Assembly (NCBI GenBank): GCA_903857795.1
Contig: CAIOGM010000087.1
Location: 1 to 42,337 of the forward strand
Source: an uncultured Geobacter sp.
Lineage (GTDB): Bacteria; Desulfobacterota; Desulfuromonadia; Geobacterales; CAIOGM01
DNA: 42,337 nt
Direction: 5' to 3'
This document shows positions 1-8,801 of the stretch, piece by piece. The translations under genes and the position numbers were made by a program. How positions within the stretch are numbered: the first letter of the stretch is position 1; each line of letters begins with the position of its first letter. Below the pieces are notes generated by a model. That model made no database searches. It saw only the letters and a program-made list of their open reading frames with translations, and was not told the DNA's origin.

Positions 1-536
1 CGGTCATTTAATACCACCCCGCTCTTTTCGATCTCCTTGGAGACGGTATACACGACCAGTACTGTCCCACCCTGGGTGATGTTGTGGGCAACACTCACGA
101 TCGCCACTTCCGGCGGCTTGTTCTCCAGCGTGAAGGAGTGGGTCATGGTGGTACTCTTGTCGGCGCCGAAACGGGGGGCGGCGCTCGTCGCGGTGACCCG
201 CAGGGTGAACATCCCTTCCTGCAAGCCGCTCTTCGCCAAGTCGAAGTTCCCCAAGGCTTGATGGCTGCCGGGAGGATACTCCTTCACCAGAACAGTGACC
301 GTCTTGTCGGCCTGTACAGCGGTTACCGTAAGCTTGCGCAGAAGCCCTCTCTTAGCGTCCATTTTAAGGGTAAACCCTCGCTTGACGCCGATCAGACCGG
401 CATCGGGGCTCAATGAGAGGTGAGGGGGAGGTGTCACCAAAAAATAAAACAAAACAATTCCTAATATGGCGACGAGTGCGATTGCCGAAAACAGCTTGAA
501 TTTTTTCACAGTATCCCCTTGGGGTGTTTTTGTCAT
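1..536 (-). CDS. Membrane-anchored protein with Ig-like extracytoplasmic region, partial (possibly N-terminus of an M23-family peptidase)
   Basis: An open frame runs from an ATG at 536 to the window edge without a stop, so only about 178 N-terminal residues are present. After a short basic segment (MTKTPQGDTVKKFK) there is one hydrophobic helix at about residues 15-34, then a beta-rich, extracytoplasmic-looking stretch (LSLSPDAGLIGVKRG, then alternating hydrophobic strands). This layout, a single N-terminal anchor followed by an Ig-like domain, resembles the N-termini of Geobacter M23 metallopeptidase-like proteins, but the catalytic domain would lie outside the window, so the peptidase assignment is inference. 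No strong Shine-Dalgarno was found before 536, and a GTG at codon 10 is a possible alternative start. It is separated from the next upstream gene by a terminator. Confidence 0.6.
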   Translation of the reverse strand, partial: MTKTPQGDTVKKFKLFSAIALVAILGIVLFYFLVTPPPHLSLSPDAGLIGVKRGFTLKMDAKRGLLRKLTVTAVQADKTVTVLVKEYPPGSHQALGNFDLAKSGLQEGMFTLRVTATSAAPRFGADKSTTMTHSFTLENKPPEVAIVSVAHNITQGGTVLVVYTVSKEIEKSGVVLND

Positions 537-564
537 TTCCCGCGGCCCTTTTGCACGATGTCAT

Positions 565-604
565 AAAAAAAGTGCGCCTGTCAGGTAACGTACCCTGACA
601 GGCG
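565..604 (-). terminator. Rho-independent terminator after the NrfJ-like gene pair
   Basis: A perfect 11-bp stem (CGCCTGTCAGG, 575-585, with its complement at 594-604) and an 8-nt loop is followed, in minus-strand reading, by a run of seven T (565-571). It lies 89 bp past the stop codon of the NrfJ-like gene and before the next minus-strand gene. Confidence 0.85.
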
Positions 605-692
605 ATAGTGGACAGGAGGATGAAGGTGGAGGGTTCAGTAACCTACGTCAGATACTGCAGAAGAAATTCATCACAGACGGCAGTTGTTATCG

Positions 693-1859
693 CTATTTTT
701 TTACCAGAGTGGTTTCTTCAATGATGATGCCATACTGATATCCGCCACCGAAATCCTTGTCCTTGGCAAGTTTCCCGGTAGCAATCACCAGATCTCCTAC
801 AACGGCAAGGTCCTGAGTGGTGGTCGCCAGATTGTTGGTTCCCGTAGCGGCGTCACCACTTCCATCCTGAAGATGAATCCAATTCTTCCCCATGATCTGC
901 TTTGAGACCTTAACCACTCTGCCGGCAACAACGACCTCCTTGCCATTCAACATTGTGCTTTTTTCATAAAGCTCTGCCACGGTATACCCATTTGCGACGG
1001 ATGCCTTTTCCACCTTACCCACCACTGCTTTGGCGCTCTTGGCGGAACTCTCTGAACTGCCCTGCGTTGCTACGCTGGGGGAGGCAACACCATCGGAAAA
1101 GATGATACTCTCGAAGGTTCTATCCAGCGCTTTGCTCTTGAAGTTTTTCATTTCGCTGCCCTGTTTAAAGGTCATGACATCACCGACCTTCCCCGCACAC
1201 TTGGTAACAGCGACCCACGTCTTCTTCCCCTCTTTTTCCAAGGCAAAGTAACTGTAGCCCCCCGCCTCCATGGCCTCAACAACTTTACCCGAAATGACGT
1301 CAGTCGATCCGGCATTCGTCTCTATGGGATCACCTTGGGATGTGGGCGCTGCGGCCTTCAGTTCGTGGGACTTTTTCATCAGGAACTCTTCGCCCTGCTT
1401 AGTCCCTTCTGAGCCGACCTTGCCCACAGAAAAAATGATGTTATCAAAGGTCCGGTTGAGTCGGGCGCTCTTGAATTCGCCCATCTGCATCCCCGGACGG
1501 AATGAGATCTCTTCTCCCACCTTACCTTCAGTGGGCGGCACAGCTACCCAGGTTTTCTTGCCATCTTTTTCTATCAGGAAATACGTATAGCTCCCGGCGT
1601 TGAAGGTTTCGACAATCTTACCGGATACCGCAACCGTGTCTGAATCGGGTGCGCGCTTCAACTCTCCCGTGCCGGTGGTTGTGGGTTTTGCAGTACCCGG
1701 CTTATTCTCGGCCACTGGCACCACAGCCTTGTCGGCAACCACTCCCTTCACAGCATCGGATCCAGCAGTTGTAGCATTGCTCTTTGCCGCTTCAGCATAA
1801 ACCAGAGATGGCAGACAGGTAGCCATGACCAGAGCGAAACGTACTGTTACCTTCTTCAT
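693..1859 (-). CDS. Secreted protein with two NrfJ-like domains and a C-terminal OB-fold
   Basis: 388 residues from an ATG at 1859, chosen over a longer frame because AAAGGAG sits at good distance upstream and a typical signal peptide follows (MKKVTVRFALVMATCLPSLVYA). Two copies of a ~70-residue module follow, at about residues 78-146 and 179-247. Each has SGK-V-E---AG-Y-YF-LEK-GKKTWVAV, then a K-FKS---L-RTF--IIFS ending. This pattern is found in NrfJ-related proteins of Geobacter and other nitrite- or metal-reducing bacteria, whose biochemical role is not settled. Residues 275-388 look like a small OB-fold (VAELYEKS---GKEVVVAGRVVKVS...NWIHLQDGSG). It lies 57 bp after a paralogue with one module and is probably co-transcribed with it. 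Periplasmic location is inferred from the signal peptide; the ligand is unknown. Confidence 0.8.
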   Translation of the reverse strand: MKKVTVRFALVMATCLPSLVYAEAAKSNATTAGSDAVKGVVADKAVVPVAENKPGTAKPTTTGTGELKRAPDSDTVAVSGKIVETFNAGSYTYFLIEKDGKKTWVAVPPTEGKVGEEISFRPGMQMGEFKSARLNRTFDNIIFSVGKVGSEGTKQGEEFLMKKSHELKAAAPTSQGDPIETNAGSTDVISGKVVEAMEAGGYSYFALEKEGKKTWVAVTKCAGKVGDVMTFKQGSEMKNFKSKALDRTFESIIFSDGVASPSVATQGSSESSAKSAKAVVGKVEKASVANGYTVAELYEKSTMLNGKEVVVAGRVVKVSKQIMGKNWIHLQDGSGDAATGTNNLATTTQDLAVVGDLVIATGKLAKDKDFGGGYQYGIIIEETTLVKK

Positions 1860-1916
1860 AATTAAAAGCTCCTTTGGTGAGTTGCCGGTACAGAGATTAC
1901 TGGGCACCCGGTGTAG

Positions 1917-2795
1917 TTATCGTTTTGTCCGGGGATCCTTACGATATCTGCTATCTTCAAGAACAACATAGTAGCGATAGCCCCCTCCAAAATCAGCATT
2001 GTTCCGGAGGGTGCCGGTTGCCGTAACAATATCCCCGACCTTTGGCAGATTCTTGTTAGCAGATGGGGTGGTCGTAACCAAGCGACAATCTTCCATCCCC
2101 GGTTTTCCGGTTCCATCCTGGAGATGAACCCAGGAGCGTTTCAATATGCCGAGATTGACTTTGATGACCCTTCCCCGGATGACCACCTTCTTTTTATCGA
2201 GCTCTCCCCTCCGGTCATAGAGTTGTCTCACCGTGTAGGCATTTGAACCGCCGGCCTTTTGCACCTTGTCACCCGAATTAACCGGCAAAGGCGAGGAGTG
2301 CGTGGTTACCGGCGAAGGAGAAATCATTGGCAATGGTGCGACAGGGGAAACCAGGCTCTTTTCTTTCTGTTTCGCCTCAGATTCCGGCGGCTGAGCCGAA
2401 CGCCCCTTGTGCGCTTCCTTGACGAGGTTGGGATCCAACGACTGCTTTTCCACCGGCCCGGCGGAAAAGACAACCCGTTCGAAGGTCCTGTTGAGAGTCT
2501 TGCTCGTGAAGTTCTTCATCTCATAACCAGGTACCAGCACCAGCTCCTGTCCCGGCTTCAGGGGGATAGTTGGAAACGCCGCCCATACCGGATCCCCGTT
2601 ACCAGCGAGCTTGACGTAGGTATACCCGCCGGAAGTGAGAAGTTCTGTCACTTTTCCCGAGAGTGGAATCTCTTTTGGTCCGCCGGTTTTAACAGCCTTC
2701 CTGATCTCTTCGGAAACTTTTGGAGGTTCGGCAGTGGCTATGGCTTCTACGAGGAGAATCCCGATGAGGATTGGCGCAAAAAGATATCGTGTCAT
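1917..2795 (-). CDS. Secreted NrfJ-like/OB-fold protein, single-module paralogue
   Basis: 292 residues with an N-terminal hydrophobic signal sequence (MTRYLFAPILIGILLVEAIATA). One NrfJ-like module lies at about residues 43-112 (SGKVTELLTSGGYTYVKL ... NFTSKTLNRTFERVVFSAG). A low-complexity Pro/Ser-rich linker follows, and then an OB-like domain (about 180-290: YTVRQLYDRRGELDKKKVVI, then GRVIKVN ... SWVHLQDGTG). The module order and wording match the downstream gene at 693-1859, so the pair arose by duplication and differs by one extra module in the neighbour. The ribosome-binding site before the ATG is weak. Function unknown; a periplasmic role linked to redox or metal chemistry is only suggested by where NrfJ-like genes usually occur. 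Confidence 0.75.
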   Translation of the reverse strand: MTRYLFAPILIGILLVEAIATAEPPKVSEEIRKAVKTGGPKEIPLSGKVTELLTSGGYTYVKLAGNGDPVWAAFPTIPLKPGQELVLVPGYEMKNFTSKTLNRTFERVVFSAGPVEKQSLDPNLVKEAHKGRSAQPPESEAKQKEKSLVSPVAPLPMISPSPVTTHSSPLPVNSGDKVQKAGGSNAYTVRQLYDRRGELDKKKVVIRGRVIKVNLGILKRSWVHLQDGTGKPGMEDCRLVTTTPSANKNLPKVGDIVTATGTLRNNADFGGGYRYYVVLEDSRYRKDPRTKR

Positions 2796-2853
2796 TGAAT
2801 CCGCAGGGTTCTTACTGTGTGAGATAAATATGCAACCGGAGCGTAATGCTTTT

Positions 2854-2888
2854 GGAAAAAATACACAAGCCTCTTTTACTGTCAGGCT
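2854..2888 (-). terminator. Weak terminator-like hairpin after the DUF3187-like gene
   Basis: Reading the minus strand just past the stop at 2894, a 5-bp stem (AGCCT/AGGCT, 2868-2888) is followed within a few bases by a run of six T (2855-2861). The stem is short, so this is only a possible terminator. Confidence 0.3.
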
Positions 2889-2893
2889 CTGTT

Positions 2894-3934
2894 TCAGAAC
2901 CGATGGGCGATCCCCGCATGAAATGTCACGTCGGGCCAGGTAGAGACGGCCAGGTCTTCGGAGACTCCCAGTTCCAGCACCGTCTTCTCCCCCAGCGCCA
3001 GGTTACCGCCCATGAGCAGGCCGCAGGTCGTACCGGAAAGCGTGGAAAACGAGCTGCCATGGTAGAGCGGGGTGCTGGCGTCAATCTGGAGGTTAAAAGA
3101 GATTATCTCCCAAGGGCTCCAACCGGCGCCGACGTTGCCGAAGGCGACCCAGCTGTTCTGCTGTTCCCGCAGGACATCTCCCGGGGAGAGGTACATCCCG
3201 CCGACTGCGCCGTAAAGGGTGGCATGTCCAAGCGCGAGTTGATGGTCACTCCGGCCGATGAGCCAGAGGGAGAGATCGGTGCTGCCGCTGCCGGTGAGCA
3301 GTGCAGAGTCGCCGGTCGGAATCTTTATTGAGACTCTCAGGGCTGCCGCCTGGGGGCTCTTCGATTCTCCGAGGAATTGCCACCCCCCCGTGAGCATCAG
3401 GTCGCCAAGCCCCGCATGGTGGTCGCGAATATCCAGCCGGGGAACGCCGTCGCGGGCGTACTGGTAGCGGAGCCGGTTGTTGGGAGCCTGGAGCCGTCCC
3501 CCCTGAGGGAGGCCTAAAAATCGGTGCCACGACTCGATGAAGCCGTCTACTGTCCCGCCGCCGTAGGCGAGCCACGGCAGATCAATCCCTAGCTCGAACC
3601 CGGCAGGGAGCCCCGCCTTGAGGATGAGGTCGAAACTGTATGATTCCCCGTCAAGGAGCAGCGATTCGGTGGAGGAGGTCGAGGTCGTGTAGCTGTTAGC
3701 CAGATCGAAGTAGAGCCCCGCACTGTACGTCCCCGGCCCGAGTACCTTGGCGTCGCCGACGGCGGGAAGCCCGAAGATCCTGATGAGGGGGTTCTGGTTG
3801 CGGAGCTGGAAGGGGGTGATCTCAACTGCCGGTATCTTGCCTGGGACAATGAGGAAGAGGAACAGGAGCAACAGAAACCGGCCGATGCTTCCCAGCTCCT
3901 CATACAAACGGGATGAGACGGATCTTCTCTTCAC
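2894..3934 (-). CDS. DUF3187-like outer-membrane protein
   Basis: The frame is open to an ATG at 4066 (390 residues), but that ATG has no ribosome-binding site and its first 44 residues look non-coding. A GTG at 3934 gives 346 residues starting with a basic segment and a hydrophobic core (RFLLLLFLFLIV) that would serve as signal sequence. The mature part starts with FQLRNQNPLIRIFGLP and is built of alternating amphipathic strands ending in a terminal aromatic (AGIAHRF), as in outer-membrane beta-barrels. The N-terminal FQLRNQNP wording and the overall length match DUF3187 proteins common in Geobacter; their role is unknown. The start codon choice is uncertain. Confidence 0.65.
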   Translation of the reverse strand: MKRRSVSSRLYEELGSIGRFLLLLFLFLIVPGKIPAVEITPFQLRNQNPLIRIFGLPAVGDAKVLGPGTYSAGLYFDLANSYTTSTSSTESLLLDGESYSFDLILKAGLPAGFELGIDLPWLAYGGGTVDGFIESWHRFLGLPQGGRLQAPNNRLRYQYARDGVPRLDIRDHHAGLGDLMLTGGWQFLGESKSPQAAALRVSIKIPTGDSALLTGSGSTDLSLWLIGRSDHQLALGHATLYGAVGGMYLSPGDVLREQQNSWVAFGNVGAGWSPWEIISFNLQIDASTPLYHGSSFSTLSGTTCGLLMGGNLALGEKTVLELGVSEDLAVSTWPDVTFHAGIAHRF

Positions 3935-4094
3935 GATGGTCCAAGGAGCTCTACTCTGGTGTAAGCGAGGTATGCGCAACGGTCCCTTCTGTATACGTGT
4001 CGTTCCGAGATTCTGCAGCCATTGATAGCATTGCCTTTGTTCCCCTGTAAACATGAAAGAATACATTATTCAAAAATACTGCTGCTCATACGGA

Positions 4095-4136
4095 CTTAAC
4101 TGACCCGGCCGGCTGAAACCAGTCGGGTCAGTTAAG
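4095..4136 (-). terminator. 13-bp-stem hairpin after the PEP-CTERM gene
   Basis: CTTAACTGACCCG (4095-4107) pairs perfectly with 4124-4136, 30 bp beyond the stop of the PEP-CTERM gene in the minus direction. The stem is strong but no T run follows on the minus strand, so it may be a Rho-independent-like terminator or an mRNA 3'-end stabiliser. Confidence 0.5.
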
Positions 4137-4165
4137 CTTTCTGCCACGGATCACCCCTTTCTCAC

Positions 4166-4807
4166 TCACCGCTTCTGTTTCCGTCTCATAGTCAGAAGCC
4201 CTGCAACGCCGGCCGTGAGCAGCACGATGGTAGACGGTTCCGGGACTCCTCCAGCCGCCTGGAAATCCAGCGGGGAGGCATTGGTCAGAGTGAGGGTGCC
4301 AGGCGCGCCTCCCTCTTCGAATACAGCAAGTGACGAATAACCGACCTGTGACTGCACTCCCCTCAGGGAGGTGTGCGGAGTCATCAGGTGATAGCTTTCA
4401 AAGAAACTGTCTGCTCCCCTGATGATGGTCGACTCCAAATCGGTGCCGATCTCAAATTCGCCGGGAAACGCGGAATTTACCTGGCTGTCCATGACATAGA
4501 TTCTGTTCTGGAAGGTGAACTGTCCCACCCCTTCTATGAACATTGTTCCCGTCAGATCCGGACCGGAAAAGAGAGGTGAGTTGTTCCCGACTCCATAGAT
4601 GTCATGTGTATCAAACCAGCTCACCGCCGTAACATCGGTTGCGTTAGCCGTGACCTGGAGGTTGAAATCGCTCCCCAAAAACGCTACCCCGTTGTAATCG
4701 CCGGATAGCTGACCTGACAGTCGATAGGTAATGGGCCATGGCTCCGCCATTGCGGCGCCCGCGGTGAGCAGCAACAGCCCGATTAGCAGTGAGATCAACT
4801 TCGTCAT
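4166..4807 (-). CDS. PEP-CTERM sorting domain protein
   Basis: 213 residues. A signal peptide (MTKLISLLIGLLLLTAGAAMA) is followed by a beta-rich secreted region with no recognisable catalytic motif. The C-terminus carries the full PEP-CTERM tripartite signal: VPEPSTI, a hydrophobic helix (VLLTAGVAGLL) and a basic tail (RRKQKR). In the known system this tail is cut by exosortase after membrane insertion, and the protein is usually exported into the extracellular matrix. An excellent ribosome-binding site (GAGGAGGT) precedes the ATG. It starts 21 bp after the stop of the multihaem cytochrome gene and is surely co-transcribed with it. No exosortase gene is in the window. Confidence 0.85.
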   Translation of the reverse strand: MTKLISLLIGLLLLTAGAAMAEPWPITYRLSGQLSGDYNGVAFLGSDFNLQVTANATDVTAVSWFDTHDIYGVGNNSPLFSGPDLTGTMFIEGVGQFTFQNRIYVMDSQVNSAFPGEFEIGTDLESTIIRGADSFFESYHLMTPHTSLRGVQSQVGYSSLAVFEEGGAPGTLTLTNASPLDFQAAGGVPEPSTIVLLTAGVAGLLTMRRKQKR

Positions 4808-4828
4808 CTCGTTACCTCCTCTGAATGA

Positions 4829-7093
4829 TTACGGTGCGCTCCAGGTTCCCTGAGTCATGAGGAACGGTGCGCCGCCGTCCAGGTTCTTGTTGTGATCCCA
4901 CAGGTTGAAGATAGTATCACCCCACGCCCTGAGCTTGTCGAAAAATGGATCGGTCTGGGCGATGTAGGCGGCGGCGGGGAGGGTCTTCCTGCCGTTCCCG
5001 TTGATCTCGTCTCTCAGAAATTCGATGTACTCTCTGCTGGTGGTCTGGTAGTAGAGATTCACGGCGATGGAGGTCGCCCCCTTGGGCACGGTCAGGGCGA
5101 GTTCATCGTAGCCACCTGCATATTCGGCGGCGGTGAAATAGTTCGGAGCCGATTGCCCCAGCCAGACCGGTTCGCTGAGCCGTGCTGCCGCACCGGCGAT
5201 GCTGAACCCCTTGGGGGGAATCCGGTTGTCCTTGTAGCGGTGGGTCGCCAGGGCAAAGTGGAAGGTCGTCAGCTCTCCGGTGATAGTACTCCCCAGCTTG
5301 ACTTCGTAGACCAGCGGGTCGGCATAGAGTTCGTTTGCCGCCAGTTTTGGGCTGTTGGGCGCATCGGGGAGCCCCTTGAGGGTACCCACCGTGTAGTCAT
5401 AGGGATTGATCTCCTGTAGCAGGGTGGTCCCCTTGTGGACCTTGATGTTGACGAACATCCGCCGCCCTTCCGGGAAGCCGGATATCAGCTTGTGACCCGA
5501 GTTGTTTTGAACCCTGAAGGTAAGGGCGCCCGACGCAGATACATACTTCAGGTCGGTGATGTTGGCGGCGTTATTCAGGACGCCGCGGTTGCGGGTGGCA
5601 GTCAGCTGCAGGGCTGTGGTGATATTTGGTGGATTCAGGGACGGATCGAGAGTCGGCGGCATGAGGCTTGTCCAGGTCCCCTGCATGACGTCCATGGTCA
5701 GCTTGTTAACCTGTAACGGCCCCACCAGCAGGGCCTTATTGACGCTGTCGGGAAAAGTGTTGTCCGGGGCAATACTCGCCAGGATGGTGGGAATCCAGAC
5801 GTTGCCGCCGGTCAGCGCATGACATGGCATCCAGGTGTTGGGATGCTCCAGGCTATCCTGAGGGCGAACCGGCCCGATGGGGTCATTGGAGGCGATACTC
5901 CATCGGGAGCACATGTGGCAATCCTGGCATTTGGTGATCTTGTTGCCCGGCTGATCGGTCTCCCACCACCCGGCCGGAGGTGGGGTATCACGCGGGCCAA
6001 TGTACGGTTTGAAGTTCCCCTTGCCGTCCGCGCCGCCGGGGAGGTTGTAAGCGGAGAGGCGGAACTCGGAGAAGGTCCGTTCCACGTGGGAGAAGGCAAA
6101 GGCCGGCAGTTTCTCCGTGGCAAGGATCACCTTGTCCCCCGGCTTGGCGCTCTTCTGTGGCAGATTGGCCATCACCGGATTTGAGACATCGTGACAGGTG
6201 TCGCAGATGAACTTCCCCTTGTGATAACGGCTGTAGAGGGTATCGTGATCCGGGTTCGGGTCGTTCACGAAGACATCGGCGAAGGAGGCGCGCCGCTCCT
6301 CTGTGGGGCTTATGAAATACTGGCCACTGCCGTTCTCGGTGTAGGTGATACTAAACGGGTTATTCCCCACGAAGAACTGGGCGCCGCTGAAGAGTTTGAT
6401 CATAGGAGCGATCGCAATGTCGGCCAGGTAGGTGTCGTAGGCTCTCTTTTGAGAGCGGTACACTTCCGGAATCGCCTGACTGTTCTGTTCGTCCCAGTAG
6501 ACGTTCCAACTGCTCCCCTCACGTGTGCCGGAGTAGGTCGTCTTGTAGAAGGGGTCGGTGAGGCGGTGGCAGAAGGTGCACTGGGTGCCGTCGTAATCGT
6601 CGCCGGTCATGGCCGAGGCGTTGAGCTGGCCGGGTTGGCTGGAGCGCCCCTCCAGCCACCCTTTCGGAAAGTGACAACGAAGGCAGATATCTACGGCGTT
6701 GGGGTTGCCGAGGGCATAGATGGAATCCTGGGCAGCCACGGTGAAGCAGGCAAACATGAGCGGATCCCGGGCGGAGTTTCCCATCATGGAGCCCTGCCAG
6801 GCGTGGAAGATCTCATACTCGCTGTAATCGGTCCGCCCGCGCAGACTGGGATTCGGCTTTACCCACGCCCCCTGGCCGTTACCATGACAGGGGAAACAGG
6901 TAGTGGCGCCGGCCAGCGGGTGTTGAGGAATCTGTCCCGGCTGGGTCCCCGGCATCCTGACCAGCGGGTCTTCACGGACAGGAAGGGTGTTGCGGGGAGC
7001 CGGTGCGGCAGCTCCCAGGGCGGTGGAGAGTGTGGCCGTAATAGTCACAGATAGCAGTGAACAGACCAACAGCAGACGCTTCATCCGGCTCAT
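4829..7093 (-). CDS. Secreted multihaem c-type cytochrome (five CXXCH)
   Basis: 754 residues. An N-terminal signal sequence (MSRMKRLLLVCSLLSVTITA) is followed by five CXXCH haem-binding motifs, all in the N-terminal 60 percent: CFPCH, CLRCH, CTFCH, CDTCH and CQDCH. One more Cys-His (MPCH) lacks the first cysteine and would not bind haem in the usual way. The C-terminal third has no haem motif and looks like a beta-sandwich (NNSGHKLISGFPEGRRMFVN). This is similar to large periplasmic or outer-surface cytochromes of Geobacter with a cytochrome c554-like N-terminal part. AAGGAGG lies six bases before the ATG. The likely role is extracellular or periplasmic electron transfer; donor and acceptor cannot be told. 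First gene of a two-gene operon with the PEP-CTERM protein. Confidence 0.85.
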   Translation of the reverse strand: MSRMKRLLLVCSLLSVTITATLSTALGAAAPAPRNTLPVREDPLVRMPGTQPGQIPQHPLAGATTCFPCHGNGQGAWVKPNPSLRGRTDYSEYEIFHAWQGSMMGNSARDPLMFACFTVAAQDSIYALGNPNAVDICLRCHFPKGWLEGRSSQPGQLNASAMTGDDYDGTQCTFCHRLTDPFYKTTYSGTREGSSWNVYWDEQNSQAIPEVYRSQKRAYDTYLADIAIAPMIKLFSGAQFFVGNNPFSITYTENGSGQYFISPTEERRASFADVFVNDPNPDHDTLYSRYHKGKFICDTCHDVSNPVMANLPQKSAKPGDKVILATEKLPAFAFSHVERTFSEFRLSAYNLPGGADGKGNFKPYIGPRDTPPPAGWWETDQPGNKITKCQDCHMCSRWSIASNDPIGPVRPQDSLEHPNTWMPCHALTGGNVWIPTILASIAPDNTFPDSVNKALLVGPLQVNKLTMDVMQGTWTSLMPPTLDPSLNPPNITTALQLTATRNRGVLNNAANITDLKYVSASGALTFRVQNNSGHKLISGFPEGRRMFVNIKVHKGTTLLQEINPYDYTVGTLKGLPDAPNSPKLAANELYADPLVYEVKLGSTITGELTTFHFALATHRYKDNRIPPKGFSIAGAAARLSEPVWLGQSAPNYFTAAEYAGGYDELALTVPKGATSIAVNLYYQTTSREYIEFLRDEINGNGRKTLPAAAYIAQTDPFFDKLRAWGDTIFNLWDHNKNLDGGAPFLMTQGTWSAP

Positions 7094-7366
7094 GTATGCC
7101 TCCTTGTTCGGCTCTTCTTCTCCGCCATGCCGCTGGCGCCCATCAGATCTTGCCTGACCGTTACTGCAATTTCAGTTCCATGTTCGTAACCATGCTGTTC
7201 TGCAACGACGAGACATGGCCGGATCGGCCATGATAACCGTGCGTGTCTCATGAACAATCGACGTATCCCGCATTTATTGTGCAAGATTATCCCGGCGAGA
7301 AAGTAACGGGTTCTTGGCTGGTGTGGGGCACTTGGCTCGGGAGGGAGAGAGGGGATGAGGAATGCT
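7094..7366. other. Intergenic leader of the cytochrome operon
   Basis: No credible gene. On the minus strand this is the leader of the cytochrome gene. It holds a 7-bp-arm hairpin (CATGGCC/GGCCATG, 7214-7232) about 120 bp before the start codon. I could not pick a clear promoter or recognise a riboswitch in it. Confidence 0.5.
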
Positions 7367-7400
7367 CCGCCATTTGACCGCTGACACGGTCAAATGGCGG
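7367..7400 (-). terminator. 14-bp perfect hairpin after manB, end of the tol-pal transcript
   Basis: CCGCCATTTGACCG (7367-7380) pairs perfectly with 7387-7400 around a 6-nt loop, only 16 bp past the manB stop codon. It has no T run on the minus strand. Its place at the end of a long operon makes transcription termination or mRNA end protection likely. Confidence 0.55.
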
Positions 7401-7415
7401 AAGAAGAGTAGTCGG

Positions 7416-8801
7416 CTACGGTAGCGCGTCGATCAGGCTCTCCAGCTCGGCCAGATACTGGGCCACGGCTGCAGTATCGCCTCGGGTCTCCACGTTCAGC
7501 CGCAGCAGCGGTTCGGTGTTGGATGAGCGGAGGTTGAAGCGCCAGTCGCTGAACTCCATGCTGATGCCGTCGGTCTGATCGATGGCAGGCTGCCTATGGG
7601 CATAGTAGCTAACCACCCGCTCAAGGGTTGCAGCCACATCCTGGACCCGATAGTTGATCTCCCCGCTGCAGGGGTAGGCGGCCATCCGCTCCCCCACGAG
7701 TTGAGAAAGCGGTTTCCCGCTGCGTGAGATCAGTTCCGCCACCAGCAGCCAGGGGATCATGCCGCTGTCGCAGAAGGCGAAGTCCCTGAAGTAGTGATGG
7801 GCGCTCATCTCGCCACCATAAATGGCGTTTTCAGCACGCATCCGCTCTTTGATGAAGGCGTGCCCGGTCTTGCTCTGCACGGGGATCCCTCCGGCAGAGG
7901 CGATGATCTCCCGGCTGTTCCAGGTCAGTCGCGGGTCATGGATGATCTTCTCCCCGGGGTGCTTGGCGAGAAACGCGGCGGCCAGCAGTCCGACGATATA
8001 ATACCCTTCGATGAACCGCCCCTGCTCGTCGAAGAGGAAGCAGCGGTCAAAGTCGCCGTCCCAGGCGATGCCGAAGTCGGCCCCTCGCTCGATTACGGCC
8101 CGGGCCGTCGCCTCCCGGTTTTCGGGAAGGAGCGGGTTGGGGACGCCATTGGGGAACGTGCCGTCAGGGATCTCCTGGATGAGGGAGAAGTGGAAGGGGA
8201 GACGCTCCTGCATCAGACGGATGATTGGCCCGGCCCCACCGTTGCCCGGGTTTCCCACGATGCACAACGGACGCAGCCCGTTCACCTCCAGGTATCCGAG
8301 CAGGTGATCGATATAGGCACCCCTGGCCGGGTCAGCGATGGTCACCCCCTTCACGGCGACATCGGTAAAAGTGCCAACCCGTACCCTCTCCCGGAGGGCG
8401 AACAGGCCGCTGTCACCGCTGATGGGGCGCGCCTCTTGGCGCACCAGCTTCATGCCGTTGAACCCCTTGGGGTTGTGGCTGGCAGTCACCATGATGCCCC
8501 CGTCCGCACCACGGTGAAAGGTCTGAAAATAGACCTCTTCGGTGCCACAGAGGCCGATATCGACGACGTCGGCCCCGCCGTCGTTGAGCCCTCGGGCCAG
8601 GGCCGCAGCCAGGAGCGGACTCTCCTGACGGATGTCCCGGCCGACGACGACGCTCCCGGGTGAAAATTCATCGGCAAAGGCCCGTCCCAGCCGGTAGGCG
8701 ATATCATCATTCAGCTCATCCGGGACGCTCCCCCGGATATCGTACGCCTTGAAGCACGAAAGTGAGGTCTTGATCTCCCCAGATGAGCAGTTATTCTTCA
8801 C
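7416..8801 (-). CDS. manB: Phosphomannomutase/phosphoglucomutase
   Basis: 461 residues. Alpha-D-phosphohexomutase with the expected motifs in order: a start of FKAYDIRG, the phosphoserine loop TASHNP, the Mg-binding loop DGDFDR, the sugar-binding loop GEMSAHH, and the phosphate-binding SSNTEPLLRLN near the C-terminus. The wording is close to the E. coli CpsG/ManB group, which interconverts mannose-6-phosphate and mannose-1-phosphate for GDP-mannose and surface polysaccharide synthesis. Activity on glucose phosphates is also possible. The start is a GTG that shares its first base with the TAG stop of cpoB, so translation is likely coupled. Last gene of the Tol-Pal cluster. Confidence 0.9.
   Translation of the reverse strand: MKNNCSSGEIKTSLSCFKAYDIRGSVPDELNDDIAYRLGRAFADEFSPGSVVVGRDIRQESPLLAAALARGLNDGGADVVDIGLCGTEEVYFQTFHRGADGGIMVTASHNPKGFNGMKLVRQEARPISGDSGLFALRERVRVGTFTDVAVKGVTIADPARGAYIDHLLGYLEVNGLRPLCIVGNPGNGGAGPIIRLMQERLPFHFSLIQEIPDGTFPNGVPNPLLPENREATARAVIERGADFGIAWDGDFDRCFLFDEQGRFIEGYYIVGLLAAAFLAKHPGEKIIHDPRLTWNSREIIASAGGIPVQSKTGHAFIKERMRAENAIYGGEMSAHHYFRDFAFCDSGMIPWLLVAELISRSGKPLSQLVGERMAAYPCSGEINYRVQDVAATLERVVSYYAHRQPAIDQTDGISMEFSDWRFNLRSSNTEPLLRLNVETRGDTAAVAQYLAELESLIDALP

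Noticed and set aside
6191-7054. 287-codon plus-strand frame over the cytochrome gene
   Set aside because: Would destroy the CXXCH frame that defines the cytochrome; antisense shadow.
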